Assembly: GCA_023819375.1 (NCBI GenBank)
Contig: JAMWDI010000007.1
Coordinates: 1 to 63,304, forward strand
Direction: 5' to 3'
Length of the DNA stretch: 63,304 nucleotides
DNA from: Candidatus Omnitrophota bacterium
Lineage (GTDB): Bacteria; Ratteibacteria; UBA8468; B48-G9; JAFGKM01
Position 1 is the first letter of the stretch. The number at the start of each line of letters is the position of its first letter. A program made the position numbers and the translations under genes. Of the stretch, positions 16,444 through 25,684 are shown piece after piece. Below the pieces are notes generated by a model, which made no database searches, was not told where the DNA came from, and worked only from the letters and a program-made list of their open reading frames with translations.

Positions 16444-17080
16444 AAAGATAGAAGAGATAAGAAAAATTTATAAGATAAAAAGAGAAGAAATTAAAGAAAA
16501 AATACGTGAGTTTCAGAATAATATTAAAAAAAGTGATATTGATTTATTTGCTGAATTTTGCTTTTGTATTTTGACCCCTCAATCAAAAGCCCTCAATTGT
16601 TGGGAGGCGATAATGAAATTAAAGAAGGAAAATTTATTGCTCAATGGGAGCAAGGAGGAAATTATTAGAAACCTTAATAAAGTAAGATTTAAAAATAAAA
16701 AAGCAGAATATTTAATTGAAGCAAGAGAAAAGTTTCTAAAAGATGGGAAATTTAAATTGAAATATATGATAGAAAAAATTAAAAATCCTCTTCTTTTAAG
16801 AGAATACATTGTGAAAAACGTAAAAGGTATGGGATATAAAGAAGCAAGTCATTTTTTGAGAAATATAGGTTTTGGTGAGAATTTATGTATTATAGACAGG
16901 CATATATTAAAAAATTTGAAAGAGATTGGAATTATAAAAAATATTCCTAAATCCATTAGTAAAAAGAAATATTTTGAAATTGAAAATAAATTTATTGAAT
17001 TTTCAAAAATAATTGGGTTAAAACCTGAAGAACTTGATCTTGTTTTATGGGCAAAAGAAACAGGATTAGTATTTAAATAA
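16433..17080 (+). CDS. ogg: Ogg2-type 8-oxoguanine DNA glycosylase/AP lyase
   Basis: 215 residues from GTG 16433, the usual size of archaeal/bacterial Ogg2. The signature ILTPQSKALNCWEA is followed by the helix-hairpin-helix VKGMGYKEASHFLRNIGF with the catalytic lysine, and CIIDRHILKNL with the catalytic aspartate. The frame stays open further upstream inside fmdB, but that extension would be an out-of-frame translation of FmdB. GTG 16433 is the only start that gives the family N-terminus, overlapping fmdB by 11 bases. It excises oxidised guanine. The gene converges with mutL, 10 bases away. Confidence 0.85.
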   Translation: MESKKIEEIRKIYKIKREEIKEKIREFQNNIKKSDIDLFAEFCFCILTPQSKALNCWEAIMKLKKENLLLNGSKEEIIRNLNKVRFKNKKAEYLIEAREKFLKDGKFKLKYMIEKIKNPLLLREYIVKNVKGMGYKEASHFLRNIGFGENLCIIDRHILKNLKEIGIIKNIPKSISKKKYFEIENKFIEFSKIIGLKPEELDLVLWAKETGLVFK

Positions 17081-17090
17081 GATTTTGATA

Positions 17091-18767
17091 TTATCTTAAA
17101 AATTGGTTATCAAGAAATTTTTCACTTATTTCTATAACTATAGGTCTTCCATGCGGACAAACAAAAGGATTTTCGCATTCTTCCAATTTTTCAATTAAAT
17201 ATTTTATTTCCTGTTCATTTAATTTTTGTCCTGCAACAACAGAAGATTTACAAGCTCTCTTTGCTAAACTTTCCTTATCATATTTTTTGATATCCTTTTC
17301 AGCAAGAATATTTCTTATAGAAAATTCAATATTTTTGATTAAAGAGGGATACCCATGAATAGCAATCTTATTTTCACTCCATTTTGTTGTTATAAAACCA
17401 TATTTTTCAATAATTTTTTCTGTTTTTTCCCATATACTCATTTCTTCTGGATTTAAATTTATAATCAATGGTGTTAAAAGTTGTTGAACTTGAATGTTTC
17501 CTGTCTCTATTTCTTTTAGGAATTTTTCATAATTAATTCTTTCATATGCTGCATGCTGGTCAACAAATAAGAGAGAATTTTCAAATTCAAAAATTAAATA
17601 TTTATTTTTAAAAGTCCCTATAAAAATTGAATTTTTTATTTTTTCAATAAGACTTTCTCTTTTACTCAACTGTGAAAAAAGTTCTTCATTTTTTAATTCT
17701 ATTGAATCTTTTATTTTGGCTTCCTCAATTATTTTTTCAGGGGTTTTATTATATATATTTTTCAAAATTACTTGTTTAACCCCGCTTTTACTTAATAAAT
17801 CATTTAGAACTTTTTCAATTTTCTCTTCAATCACTTTTTCATCTTTTATTTTTACTTCTCTTTTTGTTGGATGAATGTTTACATCTATATTTTCACTTGG
17901 AAGTTTTAAAGATAATGCAAAAACGGGAAAAAATTCGGTAGAGAAAAATGTTTGATAAAAATTGTTTATTACACTGGATAAAAACTGATTGTAAACAGGT
18001 CTATTATTTACAAATATAAATTGTATGTCTTTATGAGGCCTTTTTAAATTAAGATCACCGATTATAATTTCAACTTCAAATTCTTTAAAAATCTCGTTTT
18101 TATAAAGTAAATATTTTTCTTCGATATTTAAAACTTCACAAAATCTTTTTATTAAACTCTCTGATGGCAGAAGGTTAATAACTTTTGCTTTCTCATTTTT
18201 AAATGAAAACCCAATCCAATAAAAAATTATGGTATAAGGAATAAAAGTATTAATAATTTTTCTGTATTCAGTAATATCTGACTTAAGAAATTTTTTTCTT
18301 GCAGGTGTATTAAAGAAAAGTTCTCTGACTTCTACAACAGTTCCGTTTGACATAGAACAATTTTTAATACTAAGTTTTTTGCCACCGCGTATATGAATTT
18401 CTTTTCCAAAATCTAAATCTATTTTTTTACTGCGTAAAATAACGTCAGAAACAGCCCCAATACTGAAAAGTGCCTCCCCTCTAAAGCCAAGTGTTTTAAT
18501 ATTATACAAATCTTCTAATTCTTTAATTTTACTTGTTGCATATCTTTCAAAAATTTTTTCTATATCATCTGGTTCAATTCCTTCTCCATCATCTTTAACA
18601 TATATTAATTTTTTCCCTGAATCTAAAATTTCTACATCAATTTTTTTGCTATTTGCGTCAATAGAATTTTCAAGAAGTTCCTTCAAAACTGAAGCAGGGC
18701 TTTCTACTACTTCCCCTGCTGCTATTTTATTTATTATTTTTTCGGGTAAGAAATTAACTTTTCCCAT
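17091..18767 (-). CDS. mutL: DNA mismatch repair protein MutL
   Basis: 558 residues. The N-terminal GHKL ATPase is clear: KIAAGEVVESPASVLKELLE, DANSKKIDV, DDGEGIEPDDI, TLGFRGEALFSIG. The C-terminal domain has DQHAAYERINYE (the DQHA-x2-E-x4-E endonuclease motif, about residue 395), ACKSSVVAGQKL and CPHGRP. MutL here should therefore nick DNA itself, as in bacteria without MutH. It overlaps the end of mutS by 14 bases and is the last gene of rmuC-mutS-mutL. Confidence 0.95.
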   Translation of the reverse strand: MGKVNFLPEKIINKIAAGEVVESPASVLKELLENSIDANSKKIDVEILDSGKKLIYVKDDGEGIEPDDIEKIFERYATSKIKELEDLYNIKTLGFRGEALFSIGAVSDVILRSKKIDLDFGKEIHIRGGKKLSIKNCSMSNGTVVEVRELFFNTPARKKFLKSDITEYRKIINTFIPYTIIFYWIGFSFKNEKAKVINLLPSESLIKRFCEVLNIEEKYLLYKNEIFKEFEVEIIIGDLNLKRPHKDIQFIFVNNRPVYNQFLSSVINNFYQTFFSTEFFPVFALSLKLPSENIDVNIHPTKREVKIKDEKVIEEKIEKVLNDLLSKSGVKQVILKNIYNKTPEKIIEEAKIKDSIELKNEELFSQLSKRESLIEKIKNSIFIGTFKNKYLIFEFENSLLFVDQHAAYERINYEKFLKEIETGNIQVQQLLTPLIINLNPEEMSIWEKTEKIIEKYGFITTKWSENKIAIHGYPSLIKNIEFSIRNILAEKDIKKYDKESLAKRACKSSVVAGQKLNEQEIKYLIEKLEECENPFVCPHGRPIVIEISEKFLDNQFLR

Positions 18768-21339
18768 CTATTTTATCTTTTAACTCTTTTAATTTTAAAA
18801 GTGCTTCTATGGGTTTTAAATTTTCTATATCAACACTTTTAATTTCTTTTTTTATTTCCTCTAACCTCTTTATTTCTTCTTTCAACTCATTTATTTTGTC
18901 TTCCTCCTTAAAATTAAAAAGGGATGGATATTCAATCTCTACTTCACCAATAATTTTGTCTTTTATTACACCTTCAAGTTCAAGTTTTGAAAGTATTTCA
19001 TTTGCTCTTTTAATAACATTCTCAGGAATTCCTGCAAGTTTTGCAACATAAATTCCATAACTTTCATCTGTTGCTCCCTCAATTATTTTATGAAGAAAAA
19101 TTATCTCTTCGCCTTGTTTTTTAACTGCGACATTATAATTTTTAACTCCTTTATATTTTCCAAGAGCAGTTATTTCATGAAAATGTGTTGCAAAAAGTGT
19201 TCTAGTTTTCGTTTTATACAGAAATTCAGCAACACTCCAGGCAAGGGAAAAACCATCATATGTGCTTGTTCCTCTTCCAATTTCGTCAAGTATTACTAAA
19301 GTTCTTTTAGATAAATTATTTAATATTTCTGCAGTTTCAGTCATTTCAACCATAAAAGTGCTTTGCCCTTTTGTTAATTCATCCTGGGCTCCAATTCTTG
19401 TAAAAATTTTGTCTACATATCCGATTTTTGCATTTTTTGCAGGAACAAAACTGCCAATTTGTGCAAGTAGAACTATTAATGCAACCTGTCTTATATATGT
19501 TGATTTACCAGCCATATTTGGTCCTGTTATTATTAAAAGATGATTTTCTGAAATGTCCATATATGTATCATTTGGAATAAATTCATCCACTGCTTTTTCC
19601 ACAATAGGATGTCTTCCTTCTTTAATTTCTATAACAAACCCGTCATCAACGATAGGTTTTCTATAATTATTTTCTAATGCTACTTCTGCAAAAGATAAAA
19701 GGACATCTAATTTACTTATAGCGGTGTTTAAAAGATTTATATAATGGGAATTTCTTAATATTTCTTCTTTTATTTTTTCAATTATTTCATTTTCAATACT
19801 AATAATTTTTTCTTCTGCAGTCAATATTTCTTCTTCAAATTCTTTCAATTTTGGGGTTATAAATCTTTCTGCATTTACAAGTGTTTGTTTTCTAATATAA
19901 TCAGGGGGAACAAATTTTAAATTTGGTTTTGTTATTTCTATATAATATCCAAAAACTTTATTATAACCAATTTTAAGAGAATTTATACCTGTTCTTTTAA
20001 TTTCCTCTTCCTGATATTTTGCTAAAAACCTTTCACTATTTTCTTTTATTTCCCTTAATCTATCAATTTCTTCATTAAATCCCTTTTTTATAACTTTACC
20101 TTCAAAATTTGTTGTTTGAATATTTTCTTCAATGGCATTTTCTAGTAAAATTCTTAATTGTGGCACATCAAAAATCTCAAAATAATCAGAATTTTCAAAG
20201 ATTAATTTGCCTTTCTCAAGAAGTTTTGGAATCTTTGTTATGGCTTTTTTTATTTCAATTATGTCTTTTACAGAACCATACCCATAACTGATTTTTGTAA
20301 GTGATTTTTCTGTATCTTTTATGTCATTTAAAATTTCTGAAATTTCTTTTCTTAAATTTTTATCATTTACAAATAATTCAACAATTTTTTGTCTTTTTTC
20401 TATTTCCTTCAAATCCAGTAAAGGATGCAAAACCCAATATTTTAAGAGTCTTTTTCCCATTGGTGTTTTTGTTTTGTCCAGAATTTTTATAAGTTTTTCA
20501 ATTTCTAAACCATTTATTGCTGAGGGTGAAATATATACAAATTCATCATTATTGTAGTAAGATATTTTATCTAAATGCAAAAGATTGCTTTTATTTGTTT
20601 CTTTAAGATAATCAATTAATGCTCCAATAGATTTATGAGCAGAGAATAGATTTTCAATACCAAATCCTTTTAAACTTGAGACATTAAAGGTTTCAAATAT
20701 AGTTTTTAAAGAAATTTCATAGTTAAAGTGCCAATCCTCTATTTCAGTGAGTGTTATATTTTTCATCTTTAGAAGTGGATTGGAAAACATTTCTTTAATT
20801 TTTTCTTTTTTACTTTCAGGATAAATAACTTCATAAACAGGTAGTTTAAAAATCGTTTCTATCACCTTTACATAACTTTCTGATTGATTAGAAAATATTA
20901 TTGAACCCCCACTTTCAATAAAAGAATAGCCAATATAATTTTCATCAGGATATATGGAAAAAAGATATCTTGCTTCATAATTTGTCTCATCAATATAAGT
21001 TCCAGATGTTAAAACTCTTATAACTTCTCTTTTAACTAAACCTTTTGCTTTTTTAGGATCTTCAACTTGTTCACATATTGCAACCTTAAATCCATTTCTT
21101 ATTAGTTTTGATATGTATATATCAGATGCGTGATATGGTATTCCACACATTGGAATTTTTCCACTTTTACCTACATTTTTAGAAGTTAAAACAAGATCTA
21201 AGATTTTTGAGGCAATTTTGGCATCTTCATAAAACATTTCATAAAAATCGCCAAGACGAAAAAATAATAAACAATCTGGATATTTCTTTTTTATTGAATG
21301 ATATTGAATAAGCATAGGTGTGTAGTTTTCTTTTTCCAT
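18754..21339 (-). CDS. mutS: DNA mismatch repair protein MutS
   Basis: 861 residues, typical MutS1. The mismatch-reading motif is FRLGDFYEMFYEDA near residue 25, with the conserved Phe-x-Glu. The ATPase has Walker A ITGPNMAGKSTYIRQ near residue 613, STFMVEMTE, DEIGRGTSTYDG as Walker B, and ATHFHEI. It recognises base mismatches and recruits MutL. It lies five bases after the rmuC stop and overlaps mutL. Confidence 0.97.
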   Translation of the reverse strand: MEKENYTPMLIQYHSIKKKYPDCLLFFRLGDFYEMFYEDAKIASKILDLVLTSKNVGKSGKIPMCGIPYHASDIYISKLIRNGFKVAICEQVEDPKKAKGLVKREVIRVLTSGTYIDETNYEARYLFSIYPDENYIGYSFIESGGSIIFSNQSESYVKVIETIFKLPVYEVIYPESKKEKIKEMFSNPLLKMKNITLTEIEDWHFNYEISLKTIFETFNVSSLKGFGIENLFSAHKSIGALIDYLKETNKSNLLHLDKISYYNNDEFVYISPSAINGLEIEKLIKILDKTKTPMGKRLLKYWVLHPLLDLKEIEKRQKIVELFVNDKNLRKEISEILNDIKDTEKSLTKISYGYGSVKDIIEIKKAITKIPKLLEKGKLIFENSDYFEIFDVPQLRILLENAIEENIQTTNFEGKVIKKGFNEEIDRLREIKENSERFLAKYQEEEIKRTGINSLKIGYNKVFGYYIEITKPNLKFVPPDYIRKQTLVNAERFITPKLKEFEEEILTAEEKIISIENEIIEKIKEEILRNSHYINLLNTAISKLDVLLSFAEVALENNYRKPIVDDGFVIEIKEGRHPIVEKAVDEFIPNDTYMDISENHLLIITGPNMAGKSTYIRQVALIVLLAQIGSFVPAKNAKIGYVDKIFTRIGAQDELTKGQSTFMVEMTETAEILNNLSKRTLVILDEIGRGTSTYDGFSLAWSVAEFLYKTKTRTLFATHFHEITALGKYKGVKNYNVAVKKQGEEIIFLHKIIEGATDESYGIYVAKLAGIPENVIKRANEILSKLELEGVIKDKIIGEVEIEYPSLFNFKEEDKINELKEEIKRLEEIKKEIKSVDIENLKPIEALLKLKELKDKIDGKS

Positions 21340-21344
21340 AGTTT

Positions 21345-22586
21345 TTATTCTTTGTTTAATTTATTCTCAGGGCTTTCCATCCTTATTTTTTGAAGAGATT
21401 TTAACTCTATTTCAAATTTATCAAGGATATTTTTGGCTTCATCAAAATTTGAATTTGTATATTTTAATTGTTTAAATGCTTTCTCAAATGAACTTTTTAA
21501 ATCATAAAAAATCTTACTCATACCTTCAAAAGTTTTTAAAATATATTCTGCATTTTTTTCAATAACTCTCCCTTTAAGACCAAGTAATATTATATTTAAA
21601 TAAGCAAACAAACTTTGAGGTGAAACTGGTAATACTCTTTTTTTTGCCCACGCATAATTAAAAATTGAGTTTCCATCTTTGTCTTCGCTTATTAATAAAC
21701 TATAAAAAACTGGTTCACTCGGTATATACATAAAAGCAAAGTTAAAAGAGCCTCTCTCAGGTTGAATATATTTTGTTATTTTTTCTATATGTTCTTTAAC
21801 GACTTTTATAAATTCTTGCTTATTTTTTTCATATTCCTCTCCAGAAGAATTAATCATTTTTTTATATGTATCCATTGGAAACTTTGCGTCTATAGGAATA
21901 AATTTGTTTTCTATAAAAATTGCAGCATCAACTCTATCATAAGGGGTAATTGGATATTGAATTTTGTATATCTCTTGTGGTAAAACCTCTTTTAGCATAT
22001 TTTCTAAAATAAGTTCTCCTATTTCTCCTCTTAATTTTGGACGCGTGAGTGCATCTTTTAATTCCTCATTAATTCTTCTCAACTCTTCTGCAGATTTAGT
22101 AAGTTCTCCTACTTTTAAACTCAAATTTGTGATTAAACCTGTTGTATCTATAAGTCGTTTATTCAATTGTTCAAGTTTACTATCAAGATTTGAATTAAGT
22201 TGAGATGTAGTAAAATTTATTGAATTTGTCAAATTTTTAACTGTATCTGTCAATGTTTGATGAACTTGATTTCTTAAAATTTCCATTTTTTGTTGTATAT
22301 TTGAATCTGTATTTCCAAGGGTCGTAATAGTTTTATTTATTTGGTCAAGAATTAACATTTCAGTTTTTTTTAAAATATCGGTTATTTCTTTATTTAATTG
22401 GATTCTTGTATTTAAAAGATTTTCAGAAAACTCTTTTGAAATAGAAAGAATTTTTTCTTTTAATTCATCCTGTCTTGCTATTATATCCTCTTTTCTTGTT
22501 TCTCTTTTTAAGGTGATTAGAAGTATAATTATTATAAGCAAAGTTAAAGTTATCGTTAAAAAGTTAAGAGTGAAAGCGCCTGACAT
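21345..22586 (-). CDS. rmuC: DNA recombination protein RmuC
   Basis: 413 residues. An N-terminal membrane anchor (LTITLTLLIIIILLITL) is followed by a long coiled coil (about residues 40-190) and the RmuC nuclease-like domain: KLRGEIGELILENMLKEVLP, DAAIFIENKFIPIDAKFPMD, SPQSLFAYLNIILLGLKG. RmuC limits DNA inversions and acts at forks; its fold resembles PD-(D/E)XK nucleases. It heads the rmuC-mutS-mutL operon. The promoter ends 9 bases before the ATG, without a ribosome site. Confidence 0.9.
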   Translation of the reverse strand: MSGAFTLNFLTITLTLLIIIILLITLKRETRKEDIIARQDELKEKILSISKEFSENLLNTRIQLNKEITDILKKTEMLILDQINKTITTLGNTDSNIQQKMEILRNQVHQTLTDTVKNLTNSINFTTSQLNSNLDSKLEQLNKRLIDTTGLITNLSLKVGELTKSAEELRRINEELKDALTRPKLRGEIGELILENMLKEVLPQEIYKIQYPITPYDRVDAAIFIENKFIPIDAKFPMDTYKKMINSSGEEYEKNKQEFIKVVKEHIEKITKYIQPERGSFNFAFMYIPSEPVFYSLLISEDKDGNSIFNYAWAKKRVLPVSPQSLFAYLNIILLGLKGRVIEKNAEYILKTFEGMSKIFYDLKSSFEKAFKQLKYTNSNFDEAKNILDKFEIELKSLQKIRMESPENKLNKE

Positions 22587-22595
22587 AGTAATAAA

Positions 22596-22624
22596 ATTAT
22601 ATTGAAAATTTCTTAAAAAATCAA
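22596..22624 (-). promoter_or_regulatory. promoter of the rmuC-mutS-mutL operon, leaderless type
   Basis: On the minus strand: TTGATT (22624-22619), 17 bp, TATAAT (22601-22596), 9 bases, ATG at 22586. Confidence 0.65.
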
Positions 22625-22631
22625 TAGTTTA

Positions 22632-23768
22632 ATGGAAAAGAAGATTACTTATATAGAAGAAGTCAAATCTAACAAAAAAATTCATAACTGGTATCCAGGT
22701 AGGAGAGAATGTACTTCTGAAAGAATACTTTTAAATCCTTACATTGGTTGTGAGGTTGAGTGTTTTTTCTGTTATGCTTTGGGTTATCCAGGAAATTTTC
22801 AAAAATTTAGAAAAGAGAAGAAAATTTATATTTATAAAAATTTTGTTGAAAATTTAAAAGAACAAATAGATAAATTAAATATTGTTTTTTGTGGATATCT
22901 TTCCCCAGTAACAGAACCTTTTCAGGAAGTGGAAAAGATTTATTGCCTTTCAGAAAGAACAATTAAACTTTTTGTAGAAAAAAATATTCCTATTGAATTT
23001 ATAACAAAATCTGTAATCCCAGAAAGTATAATAGAATTGATAAAAATGCAAAAACATTCTTTTGGTCAAGTTTCAATTTTAACACCAAATGAAGATATAA
23101 GAAAAGTTTTAATGAAAAAAGGAGCAACAACTTCTGAGTTATTTGAAAATATTAGGAATTTGGCAAAAAATGGAATTTTTGCTGTTTGTAGGATTGATCC
23201 TATAATTCCTTTTATAACAGATAATAAAAAAGAACTTGAAATTGTTATAAAAAGGGCAATTGATAATGGAGCAAAACATATTGTGGCAAGTATAATGGAC
23301 ATTCCTGTTTTAATAAAAAGTGATATAATGAATTATATAAAGAAAAAATTTGGAAATGAAATTTGGCAAAAAATAGAAACTCTTTATATAGAAAGAATAG
23401 GTAATTATCTCCATGCAAACATTAATTACAGAAGAGAAATTTTTACTTTTTTAAGAGAGGTATGTGATAAATTGAACATAACTTTTGCTCTTTGTATGGA
23501 ATATGAAATAAAAAATGGAAAAGTAATTGGTTTAAATAAGGAATTTATGACAAGTTTTAATTGTGAGGGAATAGATATTCCAGTTTATTTTAGAAAAAAT
23601 GATAAATTTTACCCATTTACGTGTAAAGGTAATTGTTTAAATTGTAAAAAGGGTAATTGTGGCATTCCTGAGTTGGCTCAAGGTAAAAAGAATGAAAATT
23701 TTGATGGTTGGAATTATTATGACTATTTAAGATGGAATAAAATTATTGAAAAGGAGAAACTTTTATGA
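22632..23768 (+). CDS. radical SAM protein, spore photoproduct lyase-like/Rv2578c type
   Basis: 378 residues. NPYIGCEVECFFCYALGYPG (about residues 37-56) contains the C-x3-C-x2-C cluster motif that binds the radical-SAM [4Fe-4S] cluster. PIEFITKS and CRIDPIIPFITD follow the barrel pattern of SplB-like proteins. Near the C-terminus CKGNCLNCKKGNCGIPE forms a second cysteine group, perhaps for a further cluster or zinc. The substrate is unknown; SplB relatives repair DNA photoproducts, which would match the nearby repair genes, but this is inference. It is divergent from rmuC; the last four bases overlap the next gene. Confidence 0.75.
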   Translation: MEKKITYIEEVKSNKKIHNWYPGRRECTSERILLNPYIGCEVECFFCYALGYPGNFQKFRKEKKIYIYKNFVENLKEQIDKLNIVFCGYLSPVTEPFQEVEKIYCLSERTIKLFVEKNIPIEFITKSVIPESIIELIKMQKHSFGQVSILTPNEDIRKVLMKKGATTSELFENIRNLAKNGIFAVCRIDPIIPFITDNKKELEIVIKRAIDNGAKHIVASIMDIPVLIKSDIMNYIKKKFGNEIWQKIETLYIERIGNYLHANINYRREIFTFLREVCDKLNITFALCMEYEIKNGKVIGLNKEFMTSFNCEGIDIPVYFRKNDKFYPFTCKGNCLNCKKGNCGIPELAQGKKNENFDGWNYYDYLRWNKIIEKEKLL

Positions 23769-25684
23769 AAATTATTCTTGCCACGAAATCAGAAAGAAGA
23801 AAAGAATTGTTTAAGAAAATTTGTAATGATTTTGAAGTGGTTGAAAGTAGTTTTAACGAAAATGAAATTTCAGAAGAAAATCCTGTAAAATATGCAATTT
23901 TATGTGCAGCAGGGAAAGCAAAAAATGTTGCAGAAAAGTATCCTGATGCAGTTGTTATTGGAGCAGATACAATAGTTGTTTTAAATAATGAGATTATAGG
24001 AAAACCATCTGACTATAAAGAGGCGAAGGATATATTACGAAAACTTTCTGGAACAAAGCACTCTGTAATTACAGGAATTGCTATATATAAAAAAGATGAA
24101 GAAAAATTAGTTACTGACTGTGAAATAAGTTATGTTAAGTTTAAAGAATTATCAGATGAACAAATAGAAAAATATTTGGAAAAAGGAGAATTTTGGGATA
24201 AAGCAGGTGCTTATGGTATACAGGATATAAAAGATGAGTTTGTTGAAAATATTGAAGGAGACTTTAACAATGTTGTTGGACTTCCTATTGAGAAATTAAA
24301 AAAAATGTTAGATGAGTTTTTAGAGACTTCAATTATAGTTGATATTTATGATATTGCATTTCCCAATAACTGGGGAGTGGCAAAATATAAGGATTTTGTG
24401 GTTTTCCTTCCAGGAGGTATAGTTGGTGATAAGGTTAAAATTAAAATATCTAAAAATTTGAAAAATTATTCCTTTGGAGAAATAGTTGAAATTGTTGAAT
24501 CATCCCCTTTCAGAGTAAAGCCAATCTGTGAGCATTTCGGCCTTTGTGGTGGTTGTGTTATGCAGAATATTTTATATGAAAAACAAATTGAACTTAAAAA
24601 AAATTATGTAATTCAGTGTTTAAAAAAAATTGCTGAAATTGAGGTAAATTTGAATGATATAGAAATTATTCCTTCCACTAAAATATATTTTTACAGAAAT
24701 AAGATGGAATTTGCTTTTGGTGGTGAAAAAAAGAATATTATTCTTGGCTTAAGGGAGAGAAATATTCCCTATAAAAAATATACCAAAAAGGTTATCCCTT
24801 TGAAAAAATGTTATATTTTTAATGAAAAAGTTGAAAAAATTTTTTCAATTGTTTGTAATTTTTTCAATTCAACTGAACTTGTACCATATGAACCATTTAC
24901 TCAAAAAGGAGATTTGAGACATTTAGTAATTAGAGAAAGTAAAAAGAAAAATGAAATAATGCTTACTTTTGTTACAAAAAGCGGAGTTTATATAGATTTT
25001 GATAGAATTGTAAATAATCTTACAAAAGAAATTGAAGAAGTAAAAAGTATTTATTGGGTTGAAAATGACCAAATTTCAGACGTTGTAAGTTATGAGAAAA
25101 AACATTTGATTTTTGGTAAACCTTACATTGAGGAAGTTCTTGATAATTTAAAATTTAGAATTTATCCAGAAGTTTTCTTTCAGCCAAATACATATTTATG
25201 TGAGATTTTATATAATAAAATTGTTGAAAATATAAATGAAAACAGTAAAGTTCTCGGGCTTTATTGTGGAACTGGGCCAATAGAAATGTTTGTTGCAAGA
25301 AAAGCAAAAGAGGTGATTGGTGTTGATTGGGACTACTCTAATATTAAGACAGGTTTTGAAAATTGTGAAGTAAATGAAATAAAAAACTGTTTTTTTTATG
25401 TGGAGAAAGTAGAGAAGTTTTTAAATCAAATTAAAAGTTCTTCAAATTTTTCATGTATAATAGTAGATCCACCGAGAGGAGGGTTAAGTAAAAAATGTAT
25501 TAAAAAAATAGTTCAAATAAAAATTCCTAAAATTATATATGTTTCTTGTAATCCAGCGACACTTGCAAGAGATTTAAAAGAATTTAAAAATGGAGGAGGA
25601 TATTCTCTCAAAAAAATATACATTTTTGATTTTTTCCCACATACATCTCATATAGAAAGTATGGTTATTCTTGAGAGGGCTTAA
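23765..25684 (+). CDS. fusion: Maf-like nucleotide pyrophosphatase + RlmD/RumA-type 23S rRNA uracil-C5 methyltransferase
   Basis: 639 residues in one frame. Residues 1-190 are a complete Maf/YhdE domain: ILATKSERRKELF, VIGADTIVVLNNEIIGKP, DKAGAYGIQ, NVVGLPIEKL. After a short linker, residues 197-250 are a TRAM-like β domain. Residues 263-639 are an RNA m5U methyltransferase: cluster cysteines CEHFGLCGGC with a later KKC, SAM site GLYCGTGPIEMF, DPPRGGLSKKC, and the catalytic cysteine in YVSCNPATLARDL. Separately, Maf removes non-canonical or modified nucleotides and RlmD methylates U1939. All key residues of both parts are present. I do not know this pairing as a common architecture. Confidence 0.9.
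   Translation: MKIILATKSERRKELFKKICNDFEVVESSFNENEISEENPVKYAILCAAGKAKNVAEKYPDAVVIGADTIVVLNNEIIGKPSDYKEAKDILRKLSGTKHSVITGIAIYKKDEEKLVTDCEISYVKFKELSDEQIEKYLEKGEFWDKAGAYGIQDIKDEFVENIEGDFNNVVGLPIEKLKKMLDEFLETSIIVDIYDIAFPNNWGVAKYKDFVVFLPGGIVGDKVKIKISKNLKNYSFGEIVEIVESSPFRVKPICEHFGLCGGCVMQNILYEKQIELKKNYVIQCLKKIAEIEVNLNDIEIIPSTKIYFYRNKMEFAFGGEKKNIILGLRERNIPYKKYTKKVIPLKKCYIFNEKVEKIFSIVCNFFNSTELVPYEPFTQKGDLRHLVIRESKKKNEIMLTFVTKSGVYIDFDRIVNNLTKEIEEVKSIYWVENDQISDVVSYEKKHLIFGKPYIEEVLDNLKFRIYPEVFFQPNTYLCEILYNKIVENINENSKVLGLYCGTGPIEMFVARKAKEVIGVDWDYSNIKTGFENCEVNEIKNCFFYVEKVEKFLNQIKSSSNFSCIIVDPPRGGLSKKCIKKIVQIKIPKIIYVSCNPATLARDLKEFKNGGGYSLKKIYIFDFFPHTSHIESMVILERA

Noticed and set aside
22602-22630. Promoter TTGAAA-N17-TAGTTT for the radical SAM gene
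   Set aside because: The predicted transcription start would fall inside the second codon, and the -10 match is poor.
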